A DNA stretch of 64,000 nucleotides from assembly GCA_942493325.1 (NCBI GenBank), contig OW818689.1, forward strand, positions 868,001-932,000, in the 5' to 3' direction. The DNA comes from JAAFHB01 sp942493325. GTDB lineage: Bacteria > Bacteroidota > Bacteroidia > Bacteroidales > Prolixibacteraceae. The translations under genes and the position numbers were made by a program. The first letter of the stretch is position 1. Every line of letters starts with the position of its first letter. Positions 51,159 through 62,300 of this stretch are shown one piece after another. The notes beneath the pieces were generated by a model. The model ran no database searches and was not told where the DNA came from. It saw only the letters and a list, made by a program, of their open reading frames with translations.

Positions 51159-53666
51159 ATGAACAGGATTCTTTTAGTATTTGAACTGCTGCTGCTGACG
51201 ATCATTGGGGTTGTCAGCAGCTCAGCCTCTGGCAGTTCCGGGGGGAAGAATCGTCGAATAGTAACTGATCCTGAAAACCGCCCGATAAAAGTATTCATTC
51301 TCGCAGGTCAGTCGAATGCAGTTGGATACAATAACATTAAAGAACTACAAAGTCATGCCGTGGACCTGATTCAGCTTAAAAATAATTTTCGAATCATGTT
51401 CTGGCCCGGAAGCAATGCGCGTTCAGGATTCTCAGACCAATGGACAAAATTGCAAACCGGCATATCGGACATTTCGGGACAGGCACCATATAATGAAGGT
51501 TGTTTTGGTCCCGAAATCGGCTTCGGCGCTGGCATGCACATTGCCCTGCCCAATGAGACCATTGCAATTATCAAATATGCTGTGGGGGGAACAGGAATAG
51601 CGCGAAGCGTTGATTACTCCGACTATATTCCCTCACTCAAAGGATTCGATGATGAGGGAAGAAACTGGTATCCACCCGTGAATGGCAGACCTGCCGGTTT
51701 ACTGTATCAGAACCTGATGGACAATATCCATAAGGCACTGGCCGCATTACAAACCCAGGGTAATGCTTACGAAATAAGCGGATTTCTCTGGATGCAGGGT
51801 GAACATGAAGCAGGCATCAGCAAAAAAATGGCAGAAGATTATGGAAATTTACTTGCACTCTTCAGAACGTCCATACGCAAGGATCTAAATATCAATGATC
51901 TTCCGTTTGTCATTGGTGAAATAAACAGTCACACATGGGCCTTTGGCGATACCGCCCGCAAATACCAAGCCTTGGCTTGTAAGCAGGACCCCGGCAGTTT
52001 GCTGATTAAAACAACAGACCTTTCGAGAGGCAGTATTGGCGGAGCCGCACATTTTGATGCAGACGGGATGATGATGCTGGGTAACCGGTTTGCACAGGGC
52101 ATACTGACAATTCTCAAAAACAAGAGTCTGCAGACAAAAACGCCTGAAATTACTTTTTCATCACTTTTAAGGGAGCTTACTGACAGGACTTCAGTTGCCA
52201 GGTGGCCTACCCCCGAATACCGACTGCAACAGGCCAGCAGTTACGACCGCAAATCCACTGAAAAGGATAAAGAAGGCTGGTTTGCCAATGAAGACTGGAG
52301 TAACTATATCCGCAAAGAAATCAACAACGGCCGGGAGGAATTTGTATTGATGGATGCCGAAGGTCCGGGGGCAATTACCCGCTTCTGGACAGGTGGCCAT
52401 CCTAATCAGAAAAATAACCTCCGCTTTTATATCGATGGGCAGGATACCCCTTTCTGGGAAGCCGACCACACGGGAGCCCTGATCGGCCAGAATAATTCAA
52501 TCGGCATTCCGCTTTCACAGCGATCGGTTGACACGGATTCCTTAAATATCAACAAAGGGGCACAGCCAGGTCATAATTTGTATGCACCGATACCTTTTGC
52601 CAAACGAATAAAAATCACAAGCGATGTCCCGAAAGGAAATGCCGGAACCGGGTTCTGGTACAACATTAATTACCGGATATATACAGATGAGGTAAAAGTT
52701 GAAAGCTTTTCACAGGAGACACCTGCCCGTTACGCTGAAATTCTGGCGACTACGAATAACCGGCTAACTGAATTTATGAATCTTCCCCCCCTTTCCGTAC
52801 GTTTTCCAGGGGAGAACAACGTAATTGAATCAGGATTTTCATTAAACCCTAAAGAATCGAAAACCCTCGGCTTAACCGAACCCGGCGCAATTAACAGAAT
52901 CTGTATTTCGCTCAAAGCGGAAGATATGGACGATGCGGTTACCAATACGTGGATTCGGATCGACTTTGATGGAAAATCAGCCGTTGATGTTCCTCTTGGA
53001 TTTTTCTTCGGCTGTGGCGAGCAGCTTGTTACGACTAACAACTGGTACCTGAAAACAGATAAGGATGGAAATATGGCCGCTTTTTGGGTAATGCCTTTCC
53101 AGGAAAAGGCGGTCATCCAGTTACACAATGGGGGAACTAAACCAATTTCGGGTTCGCTTGAAGTGGCAACCTGTGACTGGAAGTGGGATAACCGTTCGAT
53201 GTACTTTCATGCCGCTTTCAAACGCCTGCCAGAGATGCCGGCAAAAACGACTAAAGACTTTAATTTCATTGATCTGAATGATCAATGCGGTGTTTATGCG
53301 GGTGATATTCTGCAGGTTTATAAAAACTTTCAGGGCTGGTGGGGTGAAGGCGATGAAAAGATCTATGTCGATGGTAGTGTATTTCCTGATCATTTCGGCA
53401 CAGGCTCTGAGGATTATTATGGATATGCGTGGGGTCACCCTGAAATGTTCAATAACATATTCACCGGCCAGCCTGTCGGAAATGCAAATACGGGAAATAA
53501 AGGCGGAACAACTGTGAATTCACGGGTGCGCAGTCTCGATGCCATACCCTTTAAAAATTCGCTGCACTTCGATATGGAATCATGGCAACTCTACGGAGGA
53601 ACGGTGAATTATTCACTGGCTTGCTTCTGGTACGCCAAAGAACTGATGATCGGTGATACCAAATAA
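51159..53666 (+). CDS. Fusion of SGNH acetylesterase (SASA/CE6-like) and GH172/DUF2961 glycosidase
   Basis: 835 residues from the ATG at 51159, which has a GGAGG ribosome site 6 bp before it; the ATG at 51117 would add 14 residues ahead of the signal peptide. Residues about 45-310 form a sialate-O-acetylesterase-like domain with FILAGQSNAVG (Ser52), FLWMQGEHEAG, and AAHFDADG (His298). Residues about 330-835 form a DUF2961 domain, now GH172 in CAZy, with VARWPTPEYRLQQASSYDR, DAEGPGAITRFWT and HFGTGSEDYYGYAWG. GH172 enzymes act on difructose anhydrides or alpha-fructo/arabinofuranosides. The fusion suggests that deacetylation is coupled to furanoside cleavage. A stand-alone GH172 gene lies at 56275. 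Confidence 0.85.
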   Translation: MNRILLVFELLLLTIIGVVSSSASGSSGGKNRRIVTDPENRPIKVFILAGQSNAVGYNNIKELQSHAVDLIQLKNNFRIMFWPGSNARSGFSDQWTKLQTGISDISGQAPYNEGCFGPEIGFGAGMHIALPNETIAIIKYAVGGTGIARSVDYSDYIPSLKGFDDEGRNWYPPVNGRPAGLLYQNLMDNIHKALAALQTQGNAYEISGFLWMQGEHEAGISKKMAEDYGNLLALFRTSIRKDLNINDLPFVIGEINSHTWAFGDTARKYQALACKQDPGSLLIKTTDLSRGSIGGAAHFDADGMMMLGNRFAQGILTILKNKSLQTKTPEITFSSLLRELTDRTSVARWPTPEYRLQQASSYDRKSTEKDKEGWFANEDWSNYIRKEINNGREEFVLMDAEGPGAITRFWTGGHPNQKNNLRFYIDGQDTPFWEADHTGALIGQNNSIGIPLSQRSVDTDSLNINKGAQPGHNLYAPIPFAKRIKITSDVPKGNAGTGFWYNINYRIYTDEVKVESFSQETPARYAEILATTNNRLTEFMNLPPLSVRFPGENNVIESGFSLNPKESKTLGLTEPGAINRICISLKAEDMDDAVTNTWIRIDFDGKSAVDVPLGFFFGCGEQLVTTNNWYLKTDKDGNMAAFWVMPFQEKAVIQLHNGGTKPISGSLEVATCDWKWDNRSMYFHAAFKRLPEMPAKTTKDFNFIDLNDQCGVYAGDILQVYKNFQGWWGEGDEKIYVDGSVFPDHFGTGSEDYYGYAWGHPEMFNNIFTGQPVGNANTGNKGGTTVNSRVRSLDAIPFKNSLHFDMESWQLYGGTVNYSLACFWYAKELMIGDTK

Positions 53667-53674
53667 AATTTAAG

Positions 53675-56236
53675 ATGAAAACAGCACTACTAACTATCGG
53701 TTTTCTTTTCCTGAGCCTCGATTTGTTTTCACAGGCTTTTGGTCCCTATAAAAAAGTCATCGATCCCGGTATCGACGATCCGGCAAAGCAATGGTGCTAT
53801 CTGGCCAAGTCAACCACAGTGATCGGTGTGCCCGGGCAATCGGGTTACACAACCGGAACTCCGGAAACGGCTATTTACACTTATGGCGCGGTGACCCAGG
53901 TAACTTATGATGGTTCATTATTTACCAACAATGCCGAGCTGGGCTTTTATTATGGCAAAAATGATATTCCCCTGATGGCCCGGCAAAAGGAATTTTATAA
54001 AGGATGGATTCCCATCGTGGGATACAGGTGGAGCCATGAAGGAATCGATTACTCAATTGAAATGTTCGCCACAGTTTTGAATGGCTGTAACGAGGAAAAT
54101 ACCTTGAACATGGTTAAAGTTACCATGACAAATACCTTAAAAACCCTGCAGGAAGGTTATTTTACAACAGTTATGCGAGGCAAATATCCCGATTGCCGTG
54201 AAGGAGAGCTTGTCGGATTTTCTGAAATCAACAAATATGAGATCACAAATTCAATGGTTTTCCGGGATGATAAGCTGATTTACACCTTTCCAAAAGCAAC
54301 CAAAAACGAGACAATAGCGGGTGTGGAATACGTAAAGCCATTTACAGGGAAGGATTACACGGTTAAAAAGGAAACAGCAGTTGCACTGTCACGGTTCCGG
54401 TTAAACCTGGATCCAGGTCAGCGTACCGAATTGATATTCAAGATGCCTAAAAAACCTGTACCGAGGACTGATAAAGTATTTATTGACAAAATCAACAAGG
54501 CTGATTACGATTATTACCGGGAAAAAACTATAAAATTCTGGAAGACAACCCTTGAAGGAAAGGTGACTTATGAAATTCCCGAACAATGTGTTCAGAATGC
54601 ACAAAAAGCGTCAGCGGTCCACCTTTTGCTGGCAACACGCACTGTTAACGGCAAATTAGTCCAAACCGATGGTCTCCCCTACCAGAGTTTTTTCCTGTAT
54701 TCGATGCCTGAGATGGCTTTGGCATACCTGTATATGGGACTTCCCGATTATGCAAAAATGTTGTCGCTCAATGCCGTCCAAAAACAGCAATCAAATGGCC
54801 GGTTTGCTGACATGGCCCTGGAACAGGGAAATGGAGAACCACCTGCCTCACATGGTATTGTCTTGTTTTCGCTCTGTGCATACAGTCTCTTTACACATGA
54901 TCAGCAAACCATCGAAAAGCTGTATCCCGCAATACAGAAAGCAATCGGATATATCTCGACAGAGACCAGGAAAAATCAATACGGTTTATTGCCACCCGCA
55001 ATGCCCTATGATGCCGAAATGATTGACGGGCATTATACTACCAATAATCTCTGGGCTTTGTGCGGACTCAGGTATGCGATCCGTCTGGCCAAAGCGATGA
55101 ACAAAACAGAAGATGAAACAGCATGGCACGAACTGGAAAAACAGTATCGTGCAAACATCATCAAAGGAATCGAATCATCCGTGAAGGAAGATGGATATGT
55201 TCCGCCCGGATTGTATCCCTATTTGACAGGTAAAGCCGCCCGGCGGGGTTTCAATGAATATCAGACCCATTCAGACTGGGAAAATATGCTGCTGGCTTTT
55301 CCTTCAGAAATACTGGAACCTGCGCATAAGTATGTGAAGGGCACGCTCAGTCATGTGAGAAAAGGGTATGCCGAAGGGATAATGACCTACCGGCACGGAC
55401 AGCACCTTCATCAATATATAACGGCTAATCTAATTGAACAATACATGGTTATGGGAGAGAGTAAACAGGCGTTGATCGATTTTTATCATCTTCTTTTGCA
55501 TTGTGGATCTACTTATGAAGGATTTGAGAACCTGGTCCGCCCATGGTCCGACAGGCAGGTGGAGTTCTGCCCGCCACCTCATGCCTGGGGTGCTGCAAAA
55601 ATCGCCACGCTGATCCGAAACCTGCTTATTTATGAATACGGCGGCAACGCAGGGATTGATGACGGCAAAAGGGATATTTATTTATTCCCGACGATTTCTC
55701 CTGCCTGGGTCGGTGTGGGTAAACAAATCGCTGTAAACAATGCTCCTACAGAATTTGGCACTGTTTCAGCACGAATGACTTTTACCCCTCATGGCGCTTC
55801 AATTTCGATTACCCCGGCTTTCAGTAAACAACCTCAATTTTTGAAGATTCGTATACCCTATTTTAAGGAACTCGTGAAATTTGATGCTGATTCCAAAGTT
55901 TCTAAAACCGACAAGGATTGTATCACGGTAAGTCCTGATGTCACCAAAATAAATATCGAATGGAAAGATAAACCGGATGCCGGGAAAGGTCTGTTTGAAG
56001 AATTACTCACCGCCTACAGAAGCTGCAATTCATTTGAAGGAGTGGATGATAGAGGTTACCAGATCATAAAGGAGCATCGGCCTTACCTGCTTGATAATGA
56101 ACGAAAAAACAAGGTGGACACCCTAAGTTTTGATTTTGTGCTTAAAACTTTTCTTCACGAATTCGATGTTAGGCGGACTGAAAAATTAAAAAACGGGTAT
56201 GAATTATATACGATCAGTGCACCAAAAATTAAGTAA
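53675..56236 (+). CDS. Secreted six-hairpin (alpha/alpha)6-barrel glycosidase, family unknown
   Basis: 853 residues with a signal peptide ending LFSQ. The N-terminal beta-sandwich (about 20-290) leads through a linker helix (YDYYREKTIKFWKTTLEG) into an (alpha/alpha)6 barrel: AQKASAVHLLLATRTVNGKL, MALEQGNGEPPASHG, YHTTNNLWALCGLRYAIRLA-like helices, and LVRPWSDRQVEFCPPPHAWGAA. The last 250 residues are a beta domain. This arrangement is shared by GH78, GH95 and GH127-type enzymes, but I cannot assign one. The start lies 9 bp after the fusion gene, and its stop overlaps the upstream in-frame ATG of the next gene, so translation may be coupled. Confidence 0.65.
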   Translation: MKTALLTIGFLFLSLDLFSQAFGPYKKVIDPGIDDPAKQWCYLAKSTTVIGVPGQSGYTTGTPETAIYTYGAVTQVTYDGSLFTNNAELGFYYGKNDIPLMARQKEFYKGWIPIVGYRWSHEGIDYSIEMFATVLNGCNEENTLNMVKVTMTNTLKTLQEGYFTTVMRGKYPDCREGELVGFSEINKYEITNSMVFRDDKLIYTFPKATKNETIAGVEYVKPFTGKDYTVKKETAVALSRFRLNLDPGQRTELIFKMPKKPVPRTDKVFIDKINKADYDYYREKTIKFWKTTLEGKVTYEIPEQCVQNAQKASAVHLLLATRTVNGKLVQTDGLPYQSFFLYSMPEMALAYLYMGLPDYAKMLSLNAVQKQQSNGRFADMALEQGNGEPPASHGIVLFSLCAYSLFTHDQQTIEKLYPAIQKAIGYISTETRKNQYGLLPPAMPYDAEMIDGHYTTNNLWALCGLRYAIRLAKAMNKTEDETAWHELEKQYRANIIKGIESSVKEDGYVPPGLYPYLTGKAARRGFNEYQTHSDWENMLLAFPSEILEPAHKYVKGTLSHVRKGYAEGIMTYRHGQHLHQYITANLIEQYMVMGESKQALIDFYHLLLHCGSTYEGFENLVRPWSDRQVEFCPPPHAWGAAKIATLIRNLLIYEYGGNAGIDDGKRDIYLFPTISPAWVGVGKQIAVNNAPTEFGTVSARMTFTPHGASISITPAFSKQPQFLKIRIPYFKELVKFDADSKVSKTDKDCITVSPDVTKINIEWKDKPDAGKGLFEELLTAYRSCNSFEGVDDRGYQIIKEHRPYLLDNERKNKVDTLSFDFVLKTFLHEFDVRRTEKLKNGYELYTISAPKIK

Positions 56237-56274
56237 TGAAAATTATCCTTATTAATTCAAATAAAAAAACTTAT

Positions 56275-57987
56275 ATGAAATCTATACTGATACTCATCAT
56301 AACAATCTGCCTTTTTTCGGGCAGTATAAAGATCAGCTCTGCCCAAAAACCGGGTGTGACTTTTAATTCACTTTTACAGGAAATGACAGACATGATGGTC
56401 ATGACCCGCTGGCCCGATCCTGAATACAGGTCATTACAGGCAAGCAGTTATAACAGGGCTTCAGTCGCAGTGGATAAACCCGGATGGTTTGCCGACAGTG
56501 ATGGTGTAGCCTGGATCAGGGAGGAAGTCAGGGAGGGTAAAACGGAGTATGTGATCATGGAACATGACGGTCCGGGTTGTATTACCCGGATGTGGACACC
56601 TTTCTTTTATTACAATTTTAACAACAGGGTAGGTCCGAATATAAAGATATACCTCGATGGAGATAAAAATCCGGTCATTAACGAAAATTTCATAACCCTT
56701 CTCACCGGAAAAGGATCTGTCGGCCCGCCGTTTGCCGATTATACTGCACGTGCCGGCCTGATGTTTCTTCCGATCCCATTTGCGAAGAGCTGTAAGATCA
56801 CCCTTGATGATAAGGCGTTTTATAATATTATCAACTACAGGGCATACCAGCCCGGCACCAAAGTACAGACCTTTTCAAAAAACCTGTATGCAAAGACTGC
56901 TCCCCTGCTGGCTTCCACCGCTTCGTTACTTTTAAATCCGGAACCATTAACGGATGGATGGCAAAAATTACCGGAGCAAATCATAAAACCATTGGACAGT
57001 CTTATTATCGATCTGCCGGCAGGAAACCGGGCGGTCCGGAACCTGACTGTGCGGATAGCTCGTGATCAGGATATGCAGGTGTTACGTTCCACCGTTTTAA
57101 AAATCAGATTCGATGGGGTCCAGACCGTCTGGTGCCCCATTGGTGATTTCTTCTGCAGTCCCGATACCGTGAATCCGTTTAAAACCTATCACCTGAGTGT
57201 TTCGGAGAAAGGTGAGATGATCTGTAACCGGGTAATGCCTTATGCCACCTCGGCACAGTTATCCCTTATCAATCTTTGGAATAAGGAGGTAAAGCTTTCT
57301 CTTGATATCAACGTAGGAAGTTACGCCTGGGATAACCGGTCGATGTTTTTTCATGTCAACTGGGCTCCGGTCGGACCGCTTCCTGGCAATCGTTTTTTTG
57401 ATCTTAATTTTATAAATATTGAAGGAAAAGGGAGGATAGTCGCCGATGCGTTGACGGTTCTTTCTCCCGGAACAGGCTGGTGGGGTGAAGGTGACGAGAA
57501 AATTTATATTGACGAAGGCGACCTTGCCCGGAAATTTCCGTCTCATTTCGGAACGGGTACCGAAGATTATTATGGCTGGGCCGGAGGTGTCGTTCCCACG
57601 GGTCAGGACCGATTTTCGATGCCTGTGGGATCAAATGTAAGGATTGGCAACCCGTTAAATCCGCGCGGATATAATATTTGTTTGCGGAACAGGATCCTGG
57701 ATGATATTCCGTTCAAAAACAGGTTGGTTTTCGATATGGAGGCATCACCCGGAACCGATATCCGTAATTACTGGAATCTGCTTGACTATTCAACCGTTAC
57801 CTGGTGGTATGGGGTGGCGGGTGCTAAATCAAATCATGGTCCAAACCGCGATAAAGCAGCCGAAAAGCTCATGACACTTTCCGAAATCGAAAGATTGCAG
57901 CAAATGGTCAGGGACAGTATTATCTCTTTCAGTACGGATAAACTGGAAAAATATGTAAAAGATATTCCGGCGGAATTTCAGAAATGA
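56275..57987 (+). CDS. GH172/DUF2961 secreted glycosidase
   Basis: 570 residues from the ATG at 56275, which begins a clean signal peptide (MKSILILIITICLFSGS, cleavage near SSAQ). An in-frame ATG at 56236 overlaps the previous stop and adds 13 non-signal residues. The whole mature protein is a DUF2961 domain: MTRWPDPEYRSLQASSYNRA, EHDGPGCITRMWTPFF, YAWDNRSMFFHVNW, and HFGTGTEDYYGWAGG. It is a paralogue of the C-terminal half of the gene at 51159, without the esterase. The EDYYG glutamate is in the conserved active-site motif. GH172 enzymes cleave fructo- or arabinofuranosidic linkages; the substrate here is unknown. A 75-bp gap separates it from the next gene. Confidence 0.88.
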   Translation: MKSILILIITICLFSGSIKISSAQKPGVTFNSLLQEMTDMMVMTRWPDPEYRSLQASSYNRASVAVDKPGWFADSDGVAWIREEVREGKTEYVIMEHDGPGCITRMWTPFFYYNFNNRVGPNIKIYLDGDKNPVINENFITLLTGKGSVGPPFADYTARAGLMFLPIPFAKSCKITLDDKAFYNIINYRAYQPGTKVQTFSKNLYAKTAPLLASTASLLLNPEPLTDGWQKLPEQIIKPLDSLIIDLPAGNRAVRNLTVRIARDQDMQVLRSTVLKIRFDGVQTVWCPIGDFFCSPDTVNPFKTYHLSVSEKGEMICNRVMPYATSAQLSLINLWNKEVKLSLDINVGSYAWDNRSMFFHVNWAPVGPLPGNRFFDLNFINIEGKGRIVADALTVLSPGTGWWGEGDEKIYIDEGDLARKFPSHFGTGTEDYYGWAGGVVPTGQDRFSMPVGSNVRIGNPLNPRGYNICLRNRILDDIPFKNRLVFDMEASPGTDIRNYWNLLDYSTVTWWYGVAGAKSNHGPNRDKAAEKLMTLSEIERLQQMVRDSIISFSTDKLEKYVKDIPAEFQK

Positions 57988-58062
57988 AATCCTGTTACCT
58001 ATACATCGAATTTCACTGGTACAATCGAAATGTAAAAAGCAAGCGAATTATTAAATCTATCA

Positions 58063-59280
58063 ATGAAAAGGCGAAATTTTCTTATCGTAACAACTGCGGC
58101 GGCACCAATCGCCACCCTGGGTCACGTGATTGGATCTTCAGATGAACGCAGGTCGTTTGTCAGCTTACTGGAGATTCTGAGGATACATCTGAAAGATACT
58201 TTTTTACAGTCAAAGGTGATATTTGATAATCATCTCCTGTTACATTCTCCGTGCATCAGTGAAACTTACCGCGGCATCTGGCCGGATGATTTTCTGTATC
58301 CGTTACTTTCAAACCGTGAAATATACAACCAAGAAACCTTGACCCGGATTGCCGGATTCCTCACCAACAGTATTGTTGACCTTGAATGTTTCCCCGATCG
58401 GCTTGAATCAGATGGAATGCCGGTGATGCAACCCGGCAGTTTAATGTCTCCACATGCATACGAAATGCCACTGCACCTGCCTGCTGCCTGGGTGCGATTG
58501 ATTGATTATCTGAATATATGGGGTGCCACCATTCCCCGGATGGATGATTGGGCACAAATTTTCAAAAGCAGTATCGACAAGGTTTCCTTTTCGTGCGGGC
58601 TTGCCTATGTTGATCCTCAGCATCCAAGGGTAGGATTTGGATTTCACGATCCGGAGGCCATAACCGGCTTCGAACTTATGAGCAGCCTGGTGCTTCATTT
58701 CGGTCTCCTGCGGGCTGCCCGATTATTTAAAGGTCATATCACAGAAGCCGAAATAAACAGGTGGAAGCAATTGTCTCAAGGCATTTCAGGCAACCTCTAT
58801 CGCTTGTTTGACAAACAGCAGGGTGCATTTCTGGCGGGGTCAAAAGATTGCAGGCAGGTCAATATATGGGCTAACGGACTGGCATACTGGATGGTTAAGC
58901 CTGAAATACAAAAGTCGATAGCCGACTATTATTACCGGAACAGAACTGCCATTTTTCAACATGGATTTACACGACAGATTGCAGAGGCGGAAGGATGGCA
59001 ACGCCATTTTTTTCCTTCAAAAGTGGGAAGTTACACGAATGGAGGTTTCTGGTCGGTTGGAACCGGATGGGTTTTGCCGGCGATTGCGCATTACTATCCC
59101 GGGTTCGCGCTTAAGATTGCCCGGGAATTGGTTGATCACCTGGTTAAATCGGAATTCAGGGAATATATTTCGGCGGATGGTTCAGGTGGCGGTGCTACAG
59201 GTTTCCTTGCAGCCATTGCGGTACCAATGATGGGACTTACCTCCATTGTCGAAAATCGCCCGTTCAGCGAATATTTCTAA
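58063..59280 (+). CDS. Secreted six-hairpin glycosidase-like protein (twin-arginine signal)
   Basis: 405 residues. The N-terminus MKRRNFLIVTTAAAP looks like a twin-arginine signal, implying export of the folded protein. The body is helical with the barrel signatures SETYRGIWPDDFLYPLLSNR, DGMPVMQPGS, PAAWVRLIDYLN, VNIWANGLAYWM and YTNGGFWSVGTGWVLPAIAHY. It is a distant homologue of the gene at 62332, sharing the GIWPDDF/WIRDY position and the NGGFWSVGTGWV stretch. The acidic pair in WPDD is a candidate active site. The named family is not recognised. It follows the GH172 gene by 75 bp and precedes the DUF6067-like gene by 30 bp. Confidence 0.65.
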   Translation: MKRRNFLIVTTAAAPIATLGHVIGSSDERRSFVSLLEILRIHLKDTFLQSKVIFDNHLLLHSPCISETYRGIWPDDFLYPLLSNREIYNQETLTRIAGFLTNSIVDLECFPDRLESDGMPVMQPGSLMSPHAYEMPLHLPAAWVRLIDYLNIWGATIPRMDDWAQIFKSSIDKVSFSCGLAYVDPQHPRVGFGFHDPEAITGFELMSSLVLHFGLLRAARLFKGHITEAEINRWKQLSQGISGNLYRLFDKQQGAFLAGSKDCRQVNIWANGLAYWMVKPEIQKSIADYYYRNRTAIFQHGFTRQIAEAEGWQRHFFPSKVGSYTNGGFWSVGTGWVLPAIAHYYPGFALKIARELVDHLVKSEFREYISADGSGGGATGFLAAIAVPMMGLTSIVENRPFSEYF

Positions 59281-59310
59281 CTGTTTATCATACAAAAGGA
59301 GATCTTTAAA

Positions 59311-62300
59311 ATGAAAAAGCTATTGTTTATAATTATAATCCTCTTATTCATCATTTTATCCTCAAAGGCTCAGCTCATTTCCTATGGCACCGGTTATTGG
59401 AATGCCCAGGGTTTAGGCAATCACCGGGCTGTCATTTATGTTGAACGGTCATCCGAAGCAGTTAAAGTGAATGTTCCGTGGCGCAGGCTTGATACTGTGG
59501 AGGATAAAAATCTGATTCTGATTGATGCCTTAACCGGTAAAAGGGTAAATAACATTTACTGCACGCAAAAAAATAAAGAATTTGGTGAGATTGTATTTGA
59601 ACCTGTCTCTGGTGAAGGGAACTATTACCTGTATTATATGCCCGGACGCAATGCCGGGAAATGGTGGTTTCCGGACGCAGTCTATGATAAACCTGCCAAT
59701 ACATTTGATCCCGAATGGAAAAACAAAACTGCTGACAAAGCCGGTCTGCAGTCAGCCAAAACTATTTCATTTGAAAGCAAGAGCGATTACCATAGTTTCT
59801 ATCCTATGGAAATACCTGTAAATCAAAAGGAATTAGCGGAGCTGCTGCAAAAGAATCCGGATAAGGAATTCCTTATTTTCCCCGAAAGCAGGAATTATCC
59901 CGCAAGAATGTTTGAAACGATACCTTATCGATGGTACGAAAAGGGAGCAAATTATAAATTCGAAGGATCTGCGAAAAGGGACGAGTCCTACGCGTGGCAA
60001 CTGGGAATATTTGCTCCATTCCTGGAATTGGAGGATGTGAAACTGATTTTTTCTGATTTAAAAGCCGGACAAACAAATGTAATCTCGTCAAAATCTTTCA
60101 AATGCATTAACATGGGTGGGCGCGATCACCTGGGGAATCCGTTCGTAAAAAATGTGATTGTTCCTAAAGGTGAAGTCAGGTCCATGTGGATAGTCACTGA
60201 TATCAGCAGAGACCAGGCACCCGGAATTTATAAGGGAAAAATTAACGTTTCGGCCAAAGGAACAAAGAGTTATCCGATAGAAGTAAACCTAAAAATTGAA
60301 GATAAAATTGCTGAGAACCATGGGTATAACACCCCGCAAAACCAGTCACGCTTAAACTGGCTCGATTCAGATATAGGAATTGATGATCAGGTATTTGCAC
60401 CCTATACGCCTGTAAAAATCAGCGGGAAGACGATTTCAGTACTGGGACGCAAACTAAGTTTCAATAAAACAGGTTTTCCTTCAAACATCACAAGTTCTTT
60501 TACAGCAAGTAACCATTCTGCAAATGGTCCGGAGAAGGATATTCTTTCCTCCCCCATTCGTCTCGACCTGGTACAAAACGGGAAGGTCATCAAATTTTCA
60601 TCGCGGGATCCACAAATCATTTCGAAGTCAGGTGGTGCTGTTGCCTGGAAAACCGTTTTACGATCAGAAGCGATTGACATTGCTGTAAATGCGAAAATGG
60701 AATGTGACGGGTATATCAATTATGAAACAAGAATAACTGCGAAAAATAATATTGAACTCGCTGATGTACAACTCGTTGTCCCTTACGATAAAGCCACTGC
60801 CAGATACCTGATGGGAATGGGCAAACAAGGCGGTTATATTCCCGCTAAACTCGAATGGAAATGGCAGCAGGAATATGCCAATAACATGCTTTGGATCGGG
60901 GATGTAAATGCCGGAATGCAGCTGAAATTAAAACATCTGGTTCCCGACTGGAAGTTGGCATCATTCGAAAAGCTTGGGCCTTACCGTGACTGGAGTAATG
61001 AAGGGAAAGGTGGCTGTAATGTTGTTTCGGCAACGAAGGAAGTTGTTGTCACAGCTTACCTGGGCGCAAAATCAATGAAGAAAGGTGACAGTTTAGTGTT
61101 AAACTTTGGTCTGCTGATAACCCCCGTAAAGACGCTGGATGATCAGCACTGGAATGAAAAATATTATCACGCTGACAATAATCCTGTTACGGCGGCTAAG
61201 ATGGGTGCCACTGTAATGAATATCCATCATGCCACGATTTATAATCCGTATATCAACTACCCGTTCCTTGCGGGTGATACGCTCAAATCGATCATCGACA
61301 AGGGAAATAAACTTAACATCCGGACAAAACTGTATTACACGGTCAGGGAATTATCGACCAAAACATGCGAACTGTGGGCATTAAGGCATCTTGATGATGA
61401 GATTTTTTCGCGCACCAATGAATTATACCTGGCTGATACGGATGTGGTAAAAGACGAAAACAGCATTTATGGTATGACCGGTCATTCGTGGTTGTACGAG
61501 CACCTTCGTTCGAAATATGATCCTGCATGGCACGATCCCGGAATGGGAGTCGACGGCGATATGTCAATCCGGACACAAGGTCTTTCGCGCTGGCACAATT
61601 ATTACATCGAAGGATTAAACTTACTGATCAGAAATTATGGCATCCGGGGACTCTATCTTGATGGTGTCGGCTACGACAGGGAAATCATGAAACGCATGCG
61701 CAAGACAATGGACCGGGCTGCGGACAGTTGTTTATTCGATCTTCACTCGGGAAATGCTTTTCAGCCTGCCTATGGTTTAAACAGTCCTGCAAATAATTAC
61801 ATGGAACTTTTCCCTTTTATCAACAGCTTATGGCTCGGCGAAATGTATGATTATAAATCAACTAAGCCCGATTACTGGCTGGTTGAAATCTCCGGTATTC
61901 CTTTCGGGCTGTATGGCGAAATGTTGCAGGATTGCGGAAATGCTTACCGTGGAATGGTTTACGGAATGTCATCACGGTATTATGGCAATTGCAGGCCGAT
62001 GAATATCTGGAAATTATGGGACTATTTCGGAATTTCAGGCTCAGAATATATTGGCTACTGGGATGAAGCGAATCCGGTAAAAACAGGCAATCCTGATATT
62101 TTGGCCGGTGTGTACCGTCATAAAAATAAATCGATGATTGCTCTCGGTAACTGGACAGATACAGACCAGGTTGTAAGTATGGAACTGGACTGGAAGAAAT
62201 TGGGGATAAATCCTGTCTCCGCAAAAATTGAAATCCCGGAAATCGACGATCTGCAAAAAGGGGGTACGGCCGATCTAAAACAACTCACTCTCCCCGCTTC

